Below are positions 1-11,112 of a stretch of 64,000 nucleotides of DNA, one piece after another. Source of the stretch: Phymorhynchus buccinoides (lineage: Eukaryota > Mollusca > Gastropoda > Neogastropoda > Raphitomidae); NCBI GenBank assembly GCA_017654935.2, contig CM065711.1, positions 26,034,430 to 26,098,429 of the forward strand. Direction: 5' to 3'. The notes below the pieces were generated by a model. The model worked only from the letters and a program-made list of their open reading frames with translations. It ran no database searches and was not told where the DNA came from. A program made the position numbers and the translations under genes. How positions within the stretch are numbered: position 1 is the stretch's first letter; each line of letters opens with the position of its first letter.

Positions 1-745
1 CGAACATCATTTTAAAGAGCAGCCTCAATTTGAAGTTGGGGGAATTTGTATGTGGGTCACAGCTACCCAAAAAAAACAAGGGACTTAGTCGTGTTGGGTC
101 AGTGTGTCTTTAAAAGTGAGTTGGACCTGAACTGAAAGGATGTTCCGAGAAAATTGAAGTCGTTCCAAAAAAGGGAAAGTTTACCTCATACCAGTTGCGT
201 CACAGACAGTCTAAACAGTACAGGCACTTGATTTTATGACTAATTGAGTTGTTTTTGTTCCTTTATTCCATACTTTCCTTCAGTATTCTGTGCAAAATAA
301 ATGTTGAGCAGAAGAAAAAAATATGAGTGCCTGTACTTTTGTGTTGGTGGTAGAGAGACTGTCCATCCTTTTATTTTCAGCAGCAATGGCAGAGAGGAAA
401 AGGCAATCCATTTCTTTAAGAAGATAAATACAAATAACTGAATATGTGGACTAAAATCCACATAAACAAAAGCAAACGATCGATAAAAAGCTGCATCGGT
501 GGACAGTAAATGGTAATAATTCAGTACAAGAAAGGTGAAGGGGTACGCATTTGATAACAGTAAAAAGAAAAAAACAAGCTTGTTTGTTTGAGTGGTTGTA
601 GGCACCTTTAAATCTTCTTTTTAGTAGACGATTTTGATTTTATGATGCAAGACATGCATCAAATTAGGAAAAAGGATTTTCTATTCGTTTTGTTTTTCTG
701 TCATTTTCTTTTCTTTTCTTTTTCTTTTCTCTTTTCCCTTTTCCC
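1..745. other. AT-rich stretch without a recognised gene
   Basis: No conserved domain, splice-bounded exon or RNA gene could be recognised here. The longest open frame, 240-605 on the minus strand, encodes an AT-driven hydrophobic peptide with no family signature. The 3' part (about 700-745) is a T/C-rich tract leading into the MITE-like repeat that follows. Confidence 0.5.
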
Positions 746-884
746 CCATTCAATTTGTTTATAAGGGAAAAAAATTCAAAATGTTTTCTTACGTCCGAGT
801 TTCGGATATAAGAAAACTTGGATATGTTAATAAGCAAGAAGCTAAATGATCTCCCTTCGATTTTCTTATAACCGAGTTTTGCTG
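746..884 (-). mobile_element. pogo/Tigger-like MITE fragment, copy 1
   Basis: About 140 bp that recur at 1652-1782 with the same order of motifs. Read on the minus strand the element starts CAGCAAAACTCGGTTATAAG, followed by AAATCGAAGGGAGATCAT. It is flanked by TA at this end. A CAG start followed by TTATAAG next to a TA site is typical of pogo/Tigger-derived MITEs. The other terminus is not clear: it fades into a T/C-rich tract, so this is a partial or degenerate copy. No transposase is encoded. Confidence 0.5.
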
Positions 885-1545
885 TATTTTGATTTTATGA
901 TGTAAAACATGAGTCATAGGTCGCAAGTTTCCTTAATTGTCCCATTGGCATTGTACAAACGATGAAATACAAAATTGTCTTCCACTGTGTAAAATAAGTT
1001 ATACATCCAAATTAGAATATTGATTAAAAACAAGAAACAGAAATTTACATTTAACCCTTTCACCGCCAATGTCACATTTTAGCACCACAATGATTTCATG
1101 CCCATGTCGACTAAAAGGCATCACAACCAGGGTCTGTTATCCAAAGAGCCTATTTTCATAATTTTGGGAGGTAAGGATAGTCCTTACTTTATACATTTCA
1201 TAATGTCTTTCAATCCCCACTATTGCAGAAGATTTTTTTTCTCTACCCAGGTTAAGTTTAATGGATTTTATTTGCTGAAAAATGGCCTGGCTGCAAAAGG
1301 GTTAAAACAAATATGTTACTCTCACACCACACCCAATCATTCATCTGCTCTCCGCTATCTTGCTCGCTCATCATGCAACTCACACCACGTCTGCCTTCAT
1401 TTTTGTTTTTAATTTTCTGTTCTGTTCTTTCTTTTTTTCCTCCTTTTGTTTTGCATTTTTCCTTTTTTTTCATGCACCAAATTAGGTACCAAAAGCATCT
1501 CATTTTTCTCTCCGTTTTATGTTTCTGGTTTGTCTTTTATTTTTT
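885..1545. other. AT-rich spacer, no gene seen
   Basis: AT-rich sequence between the two MITE copies. Short open frames at 1098-1412 on the plus strand and 1258-1503 on the minus strand have no recognisable domains, and their composition follows the local base bias. Nothing functional is supported. Confidence 0.5.
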
Positions 1546-1646
1546 TAATCTTTTTTTTTTTTTTTTTTTTTTTCTTTTTTTTTTGTTTTTTTTGTTTTTT
1601 TCTCTTTTATTTTTTTTTTTTTTTCCCCCCCCCCCCCCCCCCCAAA
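1546..1646. repeat. T-rich then C-rich homopolymer tract
   Basis: Nearly uninterrupted T from about 1549 to 1624, then about 19 C. The tract directly precedes the second MITE copy. Copy 1 has an equivalent but shorter T/C tract, so the tract probably belongs to the repeat or grew from its edge. Confidence 0.85.
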
Positions 1647-1651
1647 AACCC

Positions 1652-1782
1652 CCCCATTCAACTCGGTCTTATAAGAAAAAAAAATCAAAATGTTTTCTTA
1701 TATCCGAAGAAAACCTTGGATATAAGAAAAAAATAAAAAAAAAATGATCTCCCTTCCATTTTCTTTTAACCAGGTTTTGCTG
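1652..1782 (-). mobile_element. pogo/Tigger-like MITE fragment, copy 2
   Basis: Second copy of the 746-884 element in the same orientation. It shares the segment beginning CCATTCAA, the ATCAAAATGTTTTCTTA core, the GATCTCCCTTC block and the terminal GGTTTTGCTG followed by TA. It carries several indels and A-rich expansions relative to copy 1. Non-coding. Confidence 0.5.
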
Positions 1783-1891
1783 TATTCAGAACGGCTAGCA
1801 CACTTTTTTTCTTCTTCTTCTTCGATCGTTCAGACAGTTGTCCTGTCATATGATTGCAGATGCATCATGCTGCCGTTATGCGCCTTACTAG

Positions 1892-2160
1892 AACTAAGAA
1901 ATAGTTAGGCCCAGCATGTCCGTCTTCGGCTGGAGCAAAAAAATCTTTGTAAGAATGTCTAGAACAAAAGGCAGGAGAAACGGACCGGTAAGGCAGAAAG
2001 ATAGTAGATTGGCCAGACAGTAAGCAAAGGGAAAAGGCAGAGTCAAAGAGAGTGACAGATTAGAGGAAGTTATAAGCACATAACTTCCAGAAGGCCGGGG
2101 AACTATTTTTTTTTACGAAAGGACCCCCCAGAATCCCCACAGGGGGAGAAGCACACATGA
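1892..2160 (-). repeat. dispersed repeat family X, copy 1
   Basis: Read on the minus strand, this matches 2868-3060 and 41288-41425. Shared features are a CCCCCTGTGGGGAT-like palindrome, a block containing AATAGTTCCCC, then CTTCTGGAAGTT, then ACTTCCTCTAATCTG. No coding capacity and no tRNA-type promoter boxes were seen, so the class (MITE or SINE body) is undetermined. Confidence 0.6.
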
Positions 2161-2229
2161 CATTGTTTAGTCTTAGTATTTATTTTAAGTCCCATGCCCG
2201 TCATCCAGTGGCTTTGCTCCCATGCGGCC

Positions 2230-2520
2230 ATTCCACGTCTCTACTCACAGCCACACTCTGGATTGTCAATCACGGATCATGAGACCAGCAGCCCTTAAGG
2301 AGCAACCAACGTGAGACAACCGCTAGAGGAGACACTGCGTGGCTGCTGAGTCACCTCGGTGGAGTTCGGAGGAGCCTGTTCAGAGTTTAATGCACGCAGG
2401 ACACCGTCTACTAAGCCCCTCCGCTGACGACAATATAGAGCTTAGTAGTGGAGTCAGCGTAGTGGTGAGGTCCTCCTCCGAGGACGCCACTGCATCCGTA
2501 CAAGCACAGCTCCATTGAAG
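2230..2520 (-). repeat. dispersed repeat family Y, copy 1
   Basis: The minus strand of this segment matches 8400-8692. Common blocks include GGAGGACCTCAC, GGGGCTTAGTAG, GGTGTCCTG, GAACAGGCTCC and GAACTCCACCGA. Both copies are diverged. No open frame or promoter box was recognised. Confidence 0.6.
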
Positions 2521-2867
2521 CTACCAATTCTGTTGAACCGAACGCACCAAGGGCACAAGCTAGGGTAGAAGTCAAAAGTGAGGCCACTACAAGAGCAGTG
2601 CATCTTCTTCTTCTCATCTTCTTCCAGTTGGATACGAATCGATTATCCTGCCCCGCGCTCACTGGTCTTCGAACTCAGACCATTAATAGCGCACAGGATT
2701 GCGTGCTATGTGAATTCGTGTCATCCATCCCACCGGCACACCCACGACCTACTCGTACCGAATATCTGTAAGTTGTGGATGGGCTTTAACGTGTGCGGCA
2801 AGATCTTGTGCATGCGTTCGCAACATGTACAGCTACAGAGTGTGGTACCTATTTTTTTTCATAAAAT

Positions 2868-3060
2868 GACTGACCCCCCCTATGGGGATATCAAGGATCT
2901 TTCAGTACAAATAGTTACCCCACCTTTTGGAAGTTCTGAGCTCGCAACTTCCTCTAATCTGCCACTCTCATTTGACTCTGCCTTTTCCTCTTCTTACTAT
3001 CAATATCATCTACTATTTGTCTGCTTTGCTGGACCATTTTCCTGCTTTTCAAAAAAATCG
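2868..3060 (+). repeat. dispersed repeat family X, copy 2
   Basis: Plus-strand copy of the family at 1892-2160 and 41288-41425. It has the CCCCCTATGGGGAT palindrome-like block, the AATAGTTACCCC block and CTTCCTCTAATCTGCC. It is followed by a T/C-rich stretch that also pairs with the first copy. Confidence 0.6.
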
Positions 3061-4435
3061 CATCTTCCAAATACTTTTCTCAAATGAGCTCCTCCGAAAT
3101 CAGAATGTGTCGGCTGAATGCAGCCGGGAGACCAGTGAAAACTGAAAACCAGACATGGCAGCATGACCTATTATAACCATATGGCCTGGGTACGCAGTCA
3201 GAAGAAGAAAATAATAATGATTGATGAAGACGAATTTACAAATAGTAATTTTATCCACAACTCTAAACTCAAGTCATTTGGTTATTTAATAATCAATTGA
3301 TTGATTACATTGTCAGACAGTTAGGAAAAGAGCACCCTAAAAAGAAGATCACTAAAGCTGAAAACACAGCATGCTGTGTTTCGGATTCACGGAACTGTAA
3401 GCAAGCAAGAACAGAGGGGGGGGGGGGAGTAACCGTGGTGTGGCTGCGAATTGGGATTCGGGATGAGCGGCGTCGGAGCAATGCCATTGTACGGCCCAGA
3501 AGATGGGATAGCAAATAAACAAAGGTGAAAAAACAAAGAAACTGAAAGCCAAGAAAAGGCATTATGATTGTGTCTTTAATCACAAAAGTTGAACCTAGCA
3601 ATAGCCCCCAGGCCCTGTGCTGAATAGCCAAAACCACAGATCTCATATATCGATTGGTGTTGGTACAGGCTATGGTTGGGCTATAAGGCAAATAGGGGGT
3701 GCACGGATGAGCGATGCAGGATATGCAGGCCAGGGAATCAGATATGAGCGGAAAACCAGACAGTCTGTTCTGAGCTTTGTTAGTGTGTACTTGTTATATA
3801 GCTATTATTAGGGAAAAACCCTATCTATACATCGAACGCGGGTCGCGAAAGGGTCCGACAGTTGCTGTCTCGCGCTACAGAGAAAAAGGTAGAAATAAAG
3901 AGTTGTGGCACACGAGGAGAGAGGCAGAATGAAGCCATGCGGCTCTACTCGGTCCTTTTATATCCCAGAGTTCAAATTATTTATGGTATTCAGTTCTTGT
4001 TTTTTTTGTGTGTTTGTTACACATGTTGTGTTTCTATAAGCCTGCCTTTAAACATATCATTCACTCAATCATACTTTTAAAAAAATAATAATTTAAAAAA
4101 ACGTACATCGATACATCCCTTTTTCCAGTCTCTGCCCCGTCTGACACGGTCGCCCACCTTTATGACAGCAGCAAACTCTGGCCCGTCAACAATGACCCCT
4201 CTAGGTATTCCTGGAAAACAAATCACCGTGTCTTTTGCTAATTCTACAGTTACTCATGTTATTTTTTATTTTATTTTTGGTTATTGTTCCCTGGCTTAAC
4301 AACTCCATGGATCATCCCAAAATAGTCACATAGCTTCACGTTGAGCACTATGGTACAAACGCAACAGAGTATGGGAATGAGACCATCTGAGTGTTTCTGC
4401 CTGTTCGGGTTCGGCTGGTCACCTTGCATTAATTA
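3061..4435. other. no gene recognised
   Basis: Apart from the family Y fragment at 3432-3510, this AT-rich interval has no recognisable coding or RNA feature. The G-run at about 3417-3427 sits next to that fragment. Open frames here are short and unrelated to known families by eye. Confidence 0.45.
3432..3510 (+). repeat. dispersed repeat family Y, 3' module only
   Basis: Carries the block GCTGCGAATTGGGATTCGG and GAGCGGCGT, then AGCAATGCCA, TGTACGGCCC and AGAAGA. The same module ends the longer copy at 8400-8692. It occurs here without the rest of the repeat, so the 3' module can be found on its own. Confidence 0.6.
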
Positions 4436-5325
4436 ACAGTGAGTCAGCAGACATTAGAGCCAATACTGTTCAGTTCAAACCATATGTCAGGTACCTCGGG
4501 GTAACGATTGACAAGACTCTGTCCATGCATGACCACATCAGCAGCATTAGTCGCTCTTGTTTCTTTGAGCTCAGAAGTATCGCATCCATTCGGCCTTTTC
4601 TTTCAGCTAAAGAATGCAAGCGCCTTGTTGCAGCTTTCATTTCTTCAAGTCTACATTTCTGCAATTCCATTCTCTTTGGCCTTCCTACAGAAGAAATTAC
4701 TCGCCTACTAGGCGTAGGTTCAAACACAATGCAGCCCAACCTCATACTGCGTAAGCACAATCGTGATTCACGTCACGCCACGTCTGATGGAGCTCCATTG
4801 GCCTCCTGTGCAGTTCCGCCTTCAGTATAAGCCTGGTTGTTCTATCCTTCCGTCACTTTGAACAGACTCTTACGCCTTACCTCGCCAGAGCTCTCTCCTC
4901 ACACCTATATTCCTTCCTGTTCACTCAAGTCCTCAAACACAAAAATTCCGAAAGTACAAAAAACAAATCTAAAAATAATTTGGCGACCGCAGTTTCAGTT
5001 TCGGTGCCCCTGCTGTCTGGAATTCCCTCCCAGTCGATCTTCGACATGAACCAACTATCTCTACTTTCAAAGCTTTTTGAATCTCAAGGCACATCTAAAC
5101 TTCGAACAGTCTGCATTCGCGTTTAAACTGTGTAAATCTTTTTCCTTCTTGATCTATTATGTCCCTTGGGTGAATGATGGGTTAAGTTCGATAATGTTGT
5201 TGTGGTTCGAATCTGCGGGCTGCTAAGACAGGTGATATGGGAAGCGCCTTTTACTGCTTTGTTTTGTTGACGTTGACTAAACACAATTATAGGAAAGGCG
5301 GCTATACGAATTGACTAACGCAACT
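4436..5325 (+). pseudogene. LINE ORF2 C-terminal end plus 3' tail (L2/CR1-like)
   Basis: The conceptual translation begins with YLGVTIDKTLSMHDHIS, the motif after the reverse transcriptase palm and thumb. It continues with FFELRSIASIRPFLSA, then CNSILFGLP and EEITRL. After frameshifts come SSHTYIPSCSL and a WNSLPVDLR-like block (about 5020-5060). The 3' region ends with GGAAAGGCGGCTATACGAAT, resembling the GCGCTATATAAAT tails of L2-type LINEs. Palm motifs and the endonuclease are missing, so this is a 5'-truncated dead copy with several frame changes. Confidence 0.75.
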
Positions 5326-6212
5326 CCTATTTATATATATATGTTAGCGTAAAAGAAGTCCGGATCCGTATTTTGATTACCCAGGCCATTGTGAGCATGC
5401 CACACACCAGCGTCTTCGGCCCATGATGATGTTGAGACTGATGATGATTATGCTATGGAGCCCTGTCAGGAACAGTCCTAACAAACTAAGACATATCCCA
5501 CTGCGACCCCAGACCATTCAGTCAGATAGCAACATTTGGAAAATCTAGCACTTTGCCACGCATCTAGGCTACGGTGTCCAACGTGGATGACAAAGTCGTC
5601 TCATTGCCTCACGCGGTTTTCGTATCTTTGGCTGACTAGACAGACACTATAGCAACTAAACAGCATTTGTGTCCAAGAAAACGTCGTATGATTGTCTAGT
5701 CACAAGATGGGCACCTGGATCATCTTAAATAAGGATCCCAATTTCCAGACAACACCAGATCATGGCTGGCATTCTATAAAATACACAAGAAAGAATATGT
5801 GTAACATACAAAGTCGATACCTGGTAAATTGTATAGACCTTGTTTTACCCGGTTCATGAAGCTAAGTCTTTGTTTTCCTTTCTATCACCTCATCTTGTTC
5901 TCGCTTAAACGTAGGTTCTAGTGTTATGCTTCTTGTTAAGTCTGTGTTTAGATAGTCGAGTTCCTTGTATGACAGCAGTAATTCACGTAAGTATAATCTA
6001 GAGTGTCGGATCATTATATACTAAAATGTAACGAGTAACAACACAAACACAAAAAGTAACAGGAGAACCGAGACGAGAGGAGAGATGAGACGGAGAGTTT
6101 TTGACTCAGAGAGAGGACCACGGAGAAGCCAGAGAGAGGTAGTTGAAGAGAGGAGAGAGCTGACGAGAGAGTATGCAGGGACGAGAGAGAGAGAGAGAGA
6201 GAATTCGGTGGA
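5326..6212. other. no gene recognised
   Basis: Contains a short TA repeat (about 5330-5342) and a segment near 5400-5475 with ATGATGATG runs. On the minus strand that segment weakly recalls the CATCATC-rich tail of the SINE at 7876-8235. The segment 6060-6200 is a purine-rich GA tract. No coding feature is supported. Confidence 0.4.
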
Positions 6213-7862
6213 ATTGTCAGCGGCAGGGAATTGCTGAAGGAGAATTGTCGTCGTGGGAAGTTGTCAGTACCAGGGAATTGTTGAAGGAGAATTGTCGTTG
6301 TGGGAAGTTTAAATGTCAGATTAACAGGGAATTGTTGAAGGAGAATTGTCATCATGGGAAGTTGTAGACAGTACCAGGGCAAGTAATTGCTGAAGGAGAA
6401 TTTGTCATCACGTGGGAAGGTAAATGTCAGTACCAGGGAATTGTTGAAGGAGAATTGTCGTCGTGTGGGAAGTAAATGTCTCGTAGTACCAGGGTGACTT
6501 GTTGAAGGAGAAATGTCGTCGATGGGAAGTTGTCAACGTTTAGTACCAGGGAATTCATGTTAAGAGATCAATCGTCGTCGTCCGAAGTTGGGAAGTTAGT
6601 CAGTACCAGGGGAATTGTTGAAGGAGAATTGTCGATCGTGGGAAGTTGCTCCAGTACCAGGGTGAATTGTTGAACGGAGAATCTGGTCGTACGGTGAATT
6701 GACTTCAGCGGCAGGGAATGTGCTGAAGGAGGGGAATTGTCGTCGTGGGGAAGTTGTCAGTACCTGGGAATTGGGAATTGCTGAACGAGAATTGATGATT
6801 GTGGGAAGTAAATGTCAGTACCAGGGAATTGTTAGATGTTAAAGGAGAAATTCGTCATCGTGGCGACAGTTGACATGTCAGTACCAGGGAATTGTTGAAG
6901 GAGAATTGTCGTCGTGGGAAGTAAATGTCAGTACCAGGGAATTGTTGAAGGATCAACATGGAGAATTGTCATCGTGGGAAGTTTGTCAGTACCAGGGAAT
7001 TGTTGAAGGGAGAATTGTCGTTGTGGGAAGTTGTCAGTACCAGGGAATTGTTAAAGGAGAATTGTCGTCGTGGGAAGTTGTTGTCAGTACCAGGGAATTG
7101 TTGAAGGAGAATTGTCATCGTGGGAAGTTGTCAGAGTTACCAGGGAATTGTTGAAGGAGAATTGTCGTCGTGGGAAGTTGTCAGTACCAGGGAATTGTTG
7201 AAGGAGAATTTGTCGTTCGTGGGAAGTTGTCAGTACCAGGGAATTGTTGAAGGAGAATTGTCGTCGTGGGAAGTGGAAATGTCAGTACCAGGGAATTGTT
7301 GAAGGAGAATTGTCGTCGTGGGAAGTTGTCAGTACCAGGGAATTGTTGAAGGAGAATTGTCGTCGTGGGAAGTTGTCAGTACCAGGGAATTGCTGAAGGA
7401 GAATTGTCGTCGTGGGAAGTTGTCAGTACCAGGGAATTGTTGAAGGAGAATTGTCGTCGTGGGAAGTTGTCAGTACCAGGGAATTGCTGAACGAGAATTG
7501 TCGTTGTGGGAAGTAAATGTCAGTACCAGGGAATTGTTGAAGGAGAATTGTCGTCATGGGAAGTTGTCAGTACCAGGGAATTGCTGAACGAGAATTGTCA
7601 TCGTGGGAAGTTGTCAGCAGCGGGGAATTGCTGAAGAAGAATTGTCGTCGTGGGAAGTTGTCAGCAGCAAGGAATTGCTGACGGATCAACGTGGAGAATT
7701 GTCGTCATGGGGAGTGGTCAGTACCAGGGAATTGTTGAAGGATCAACATGGAGAATTGTCATCGTGGGGAGTGGTCAGTACCAGGGAATTGTCTTGCAGG
7801 GAATTGTGCGTGGGAAATTGTCATGACGGGGAACTGCCTCGTGGGGAAGTGTCATGGAAGTG
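6213..7862 (+). repeat. 47-bp tandem satellite, about 34 units
   Basis: The consensus unit reads GTCAGTACCAGGGAATTGTT, then GAAGGAGAATTGTCGTCGTG, then GGAAGTT, 47 bp in total. Units in the middle (about 7000-7560) are near-identical. Units at both edges (6213-6800 and 7590-7862) carry many substitutions, 1-5-bp insertions and GATCAACATG expansions, the pattern expected of unequal crossing-over homogenising the centre. Short open frames through it follow from the period and are not evidence of a protein. Confidence 0.95.
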
Positions 7863-7875
7863 AACCCTGACAGAT

Positions 7876-8235
7876 AGACACTGCAGAGAGAAGAATGGTG
7901 TAGTGGTTAGCGTCGCGGACTACTGGCTGGGAGGTCTTGGGTTCGAATCCCATCAGAGGCAAGTGTTTTTTCGGTCCTTACCCAGAGTGAGTGGCTATGG
8001 GCTCAATGGGAAGACTGAAACCACACAGTCGAGCTTCATCCGCTTAACGGATGCAATTCTGAGAGTGTTGCTCTAATTGCAAGACAAACACTGCAGGTGT
8101 CTGTAGTTCTCTGGCCTGGTTGACGCCGGGATATCATTATGACAGGAAGCGTAGAATACAGCCCTGTCATGCAGTCTCAGACCGATACGGAACTCCATAG
8201 CATCATCCTCATCATCGTCACATCATCGGCCTCAT
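7876..8235 (+). mobile_element. tRNA-derived SINE
   Basis: An A-box-like TGGTGTAGTGG lies at 7896-7906 and a perfect B box GGTTCGAATCC at 7940-7950, the spacing of an RNA polymerase III tRNA promoter. The D-arm-like GTGGTTAGCGTCGCGGAC and T-arm-like GGGTTCGAATCCC segments are visible. A non-tRNA body of about 280 bp follows, ending in CATCATCCTCATCATCG-type trinucleotide repeats. The 23 bp at 7876-7898 are identical to part of the satellite unit at 9614-11112. No target-site duplication was found. Confidence 0.8.
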
Positions 8236-8399
8236 TTTTCCATCAATCATTAAATTAAAAAATGTCTCAAATTCTGTGGCTTTGCATGCCCTGCTCTCAT
8301 GGTGACCTCAGTTTCGGTTTCCAATCCAGTCTATGCCTTGGTGCATTTTCGGGTCAAAGTCATGGGGATCAGTGTGTTTTGGGGGGAGCTGTCAAGTGG

Positions 8400-8692
8400 A
8401 CGGTCATGGTGGCACCCTCGGAAGAGGAGGACCTCACTCACGCTGGCTCCGCGACTAAGAGAATAGTGTCGTCAGTAGGGGGCTTAGTAGGTGGTGTCCT
8501 GAACAGGCTCCACTGAACTCCACCGAAGTGAATCTCAGCAGAAGTGTGTCAGTGTATCCTTGGTTGGTTGCCACCTGACGGCCTAACATAGAGGTCTCGG
8601 ATTATGTGACTTGAACAAACCCGGGTGTAGCTGCGAATTGGGATTCGGAACGAGCGGCGTGAGAGCAATGCCACTGTACGGCCCCAGAAGAC
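8400..8692 (+). repeat. dispersed repeat family Y, copy 2
   Basis: Plus-strand match to the minus strand of 2230-2520, with the GGAGGACCTCAC, GGGGCTTAGTAG and GAACAGGCTCC blocks. It is followed by the same 3' module as 3432-3510 and ends in a 14-A tract (8696-8709) with a single G. A poly-A end suggests a retroposed sequence, but no internal promoter was seen. Confidence 0.6.
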
Positions 8693-8726
8693 AAGAAAAA
8701 AAAAAAAAAGAATGGCCAGGTTTTAT

Positions 8727-9612
8727 GCCCAACCTTAGCTGGCCAAACGGTTGCTCGGCGAACTGAAATGCTCAGTCGAACCGGGTTTTCCCCTAATAGC
8801 CCGAGAAAATGCTCGCCGAACAGCAGTTCGGCCCGAATCTTGTTCACATCTCGTGTTCTGGGAACAAGTTGTTCGCCGAACGAAATGAGAACTCTTCATA
8901 CGTGAAGGAAGAAAGTTGTCAAGCTAAATGTGAACTCTTCATACTTGAAGGGAAAACAATTGTCGCTGATCTTTAATTTTTAGATCAGTGATCCAAAACA
9001 TGCCTTTGTTTTTTCTTCTGATTTTCTTTTTTTTTCTTCCGTGAGATGTTAGCCTAGAGCATAATGCAAAGATGGTAGTTTTGTCACCCTCGTCATGTTT
9101 ACGAACCTCAATCTCAAAGTCTGCTTCTTTCAGTTTTGTGAACAAGAGAGTTGGATCACTCGATCAGCACGAACTGATTATATCAAAGGCCTATCATCAT
9201 ATCTCATCATTTAATAGATTTATTATATGAAAATAATTCAATACTATTACTACCCCTTTTGAAAAATAATAAACAAAATGTTACTTCTCGGTTATTTTCT
9301 TTCTATAGACGAGATGCAGAAATTTAAGGGGGTGAGGGGATTTAATCTAGGCTTAGGCCTACATGTTTACCGAAGTAGGCCTTTTGAGCCTCGCTATGAC
9401 GTTGGGGTCAAAGGTACACTTCTGCACAGTTCGGTTCGGGTCAGATTAAGGAACAAACCCACTGTTCGGCGAGGAAAAAAAAAATTGAATCTTTTTTTTT
9501 GTTCGGGAATCATGCAGTGGGGGCGAGAAAATGAAAAGAGCACTAATTGGCTTTTCTCGTTTCGGTCGAGCACCCGTTCGCCCGAAAGAGATTCGGCCAG
9601 TTAAGGTTGGGC
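8727..9612. mobile_element. non-autonomous foldback DNA element inside a satellite unit
   Basis: The ends are GCCCAACCTTAGCTGGCC on the left and the complement of GCCCAACCTTAACTGGCC on the right, an 18-bp terminal inverted repeat with one mismatch. TTTA occurs on both sides (8722-8725 and 9613-9616) and may be the target-site duplication. The left flank AATGGCCAGG and the right flank CTTACCACAAAG are the two halves of one monomer of the satellite that follows, so the element appears to have landed in a monomer. No transposase is encoded; the interior is AT-rich. Confidence 0.55.
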
Positions 9613-9613
9613 T

Positions 9614-11112
9614 TTACTTACCACAAAGAAGACACTGCAGAGAGAAGAATGGCCAGGTTACTTACCACAAAGAAGAGAGAAGAATGGCCAGGTTACTTAC
9701 CACAAAGAAGACAGGAGAGAAGAATGGCCAGGTTACTTACCACAAAGAAGACACTGCAGAGAGAAGAATGGCCAGGTTACTTACCACAAAGAAGACACTG
9801 CAGAGAGAAGAATGGCCAGGTTACTTACCACAAGAAGACACTGCAGAGAGAAGAATGGCCAGGTTACTTACCACAAAGAAGACAGTACAGAGAGAAGAAT
9901 GGCCAGGTTACTCACCACAAAGAAGAGAGAAGAATGGCCAGGTTACTTACCACAAAGAAGACACTACAGAGAGAAGAATGGCCAGGTTACTTACCACATG
10001 AAGACACTGCAGAGAGAAGAATGGCCAGGTTACTTACCACAAAGAAGACAGTACAGAGAGAAGAATGGCCAGGTTACTTACCACAAAGAAGACAGTACAG
10101 AGAGAAGAATGGCCAGGTTACTCACCACAAAGAAGAGAGAAGAATGGCCAGGTTACTTACCACAAAGAAGAGAGAAGAATGGCCAGGTTACTTACCACAA
10201 CGAAGAGAGAAGAATGGCCAGGTTACTCACCACAAAGAAGAGAGAAGAATGGCCAGGTTACTCACCACAAAGAAGAGAGAAGAATGGCCAGGTTACTCAC
10301 CACAAAGAAGAGAGAAGAATGGCCAGGTTACTCACCACAAAGAAGAGAGAAGAATGGCCAGGTTACTCACCACAATGAAGAGAGAAGAATGGCCAGGTTA
10401 CTCACCACAACGAAGAGAGAAGAATGGCCAGGTTACTTACCACAAAGAAGGGAGAAGAATGGCCAGGTTACTCACCACAAAGAAGAGAGAAGAATGGCCA
10501 GGTTACTTACCACAAAGAAGAGAGAAGAATGGCCAGGTTACTTACCACAAAGAAGACTGAGAAGATGGAATGGCCAGGTTACTCACCACAAAGAAGACCC
10601 CCCGAGAAGAATGGCCAGGTTACTTACCACAAAGAAGAGAGAAGAATGGCCAGGTTACTTACCACAAAGAAGGGAGAAGAATGGCCAGGTTACTTACCAC
10701 ATGAAGACACTGCAGAGAGAAGAATGGCCAGGTTACTCACCACAAAGAAGAGAGAAGAATGGCCAGGTTACTCCACCACCACAGAGACAAACCTGCGAAC
10801 CAGGAAGAGAGAAGAATGGCCAGGTTACTTACCACAAAGAAGAGAGAAGAATGGCCAGGTTACTTACCACAAAGAAGAGAGAAGAATGGCCAGGTTACTT
10901 ACCACAACGAAGAGAGAAGAATGGCCAGGTTACTTACCACAGTGAAGACACTGCAGAGAGAAGAATGGCCAGGTTACTTACCACAAAGAAGAGAGAAGAA
11001 TGGCCAGGTTACTCACCACAAAGAAGATGAGAAGAATGGCCAGGTTACTTACCACATAAGAAGACACTGCAGAGAGAAGAATGGCCAGGTTACTTACCAC
11101 AAAGAAGACACC
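9614..11112. repeat. 35/44-bp tandem satellite, about 40 units
   Basis: The core is AGAATGGCCAGGTTACTTAC followed by CACAAAGAAG. The 35-bp form continues AGAGA and the 44-bp form continues ACACTGCAGAGAGA. Because 35 is not a multiple of three, all plus-strand frames stay open and cycle through the same peptides; these are not proteins. On the minus strand each unit reads GTAAGT or GTGAGT. The 44-bp form also has a pyrimidine tract ending CTGCAG, so it contains a donor and an acceptor consensus 31 bp apart around a 13-bp segment. Confidence 0.95.

Noticed and set aside
7891..7965. Functional tRNA gene
   Set aside because: A and B boxes are good, but the acceptor stem does not pair and a long non-tRNA body with a trinucleotide tail follows, so it is a SINE head.
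6213..11112. CRISPR-like look of regularly spaced repeats
   Set aside because: Units are contiguous tandem repeats without unique spacers, and the genome is clearly an animal genome.
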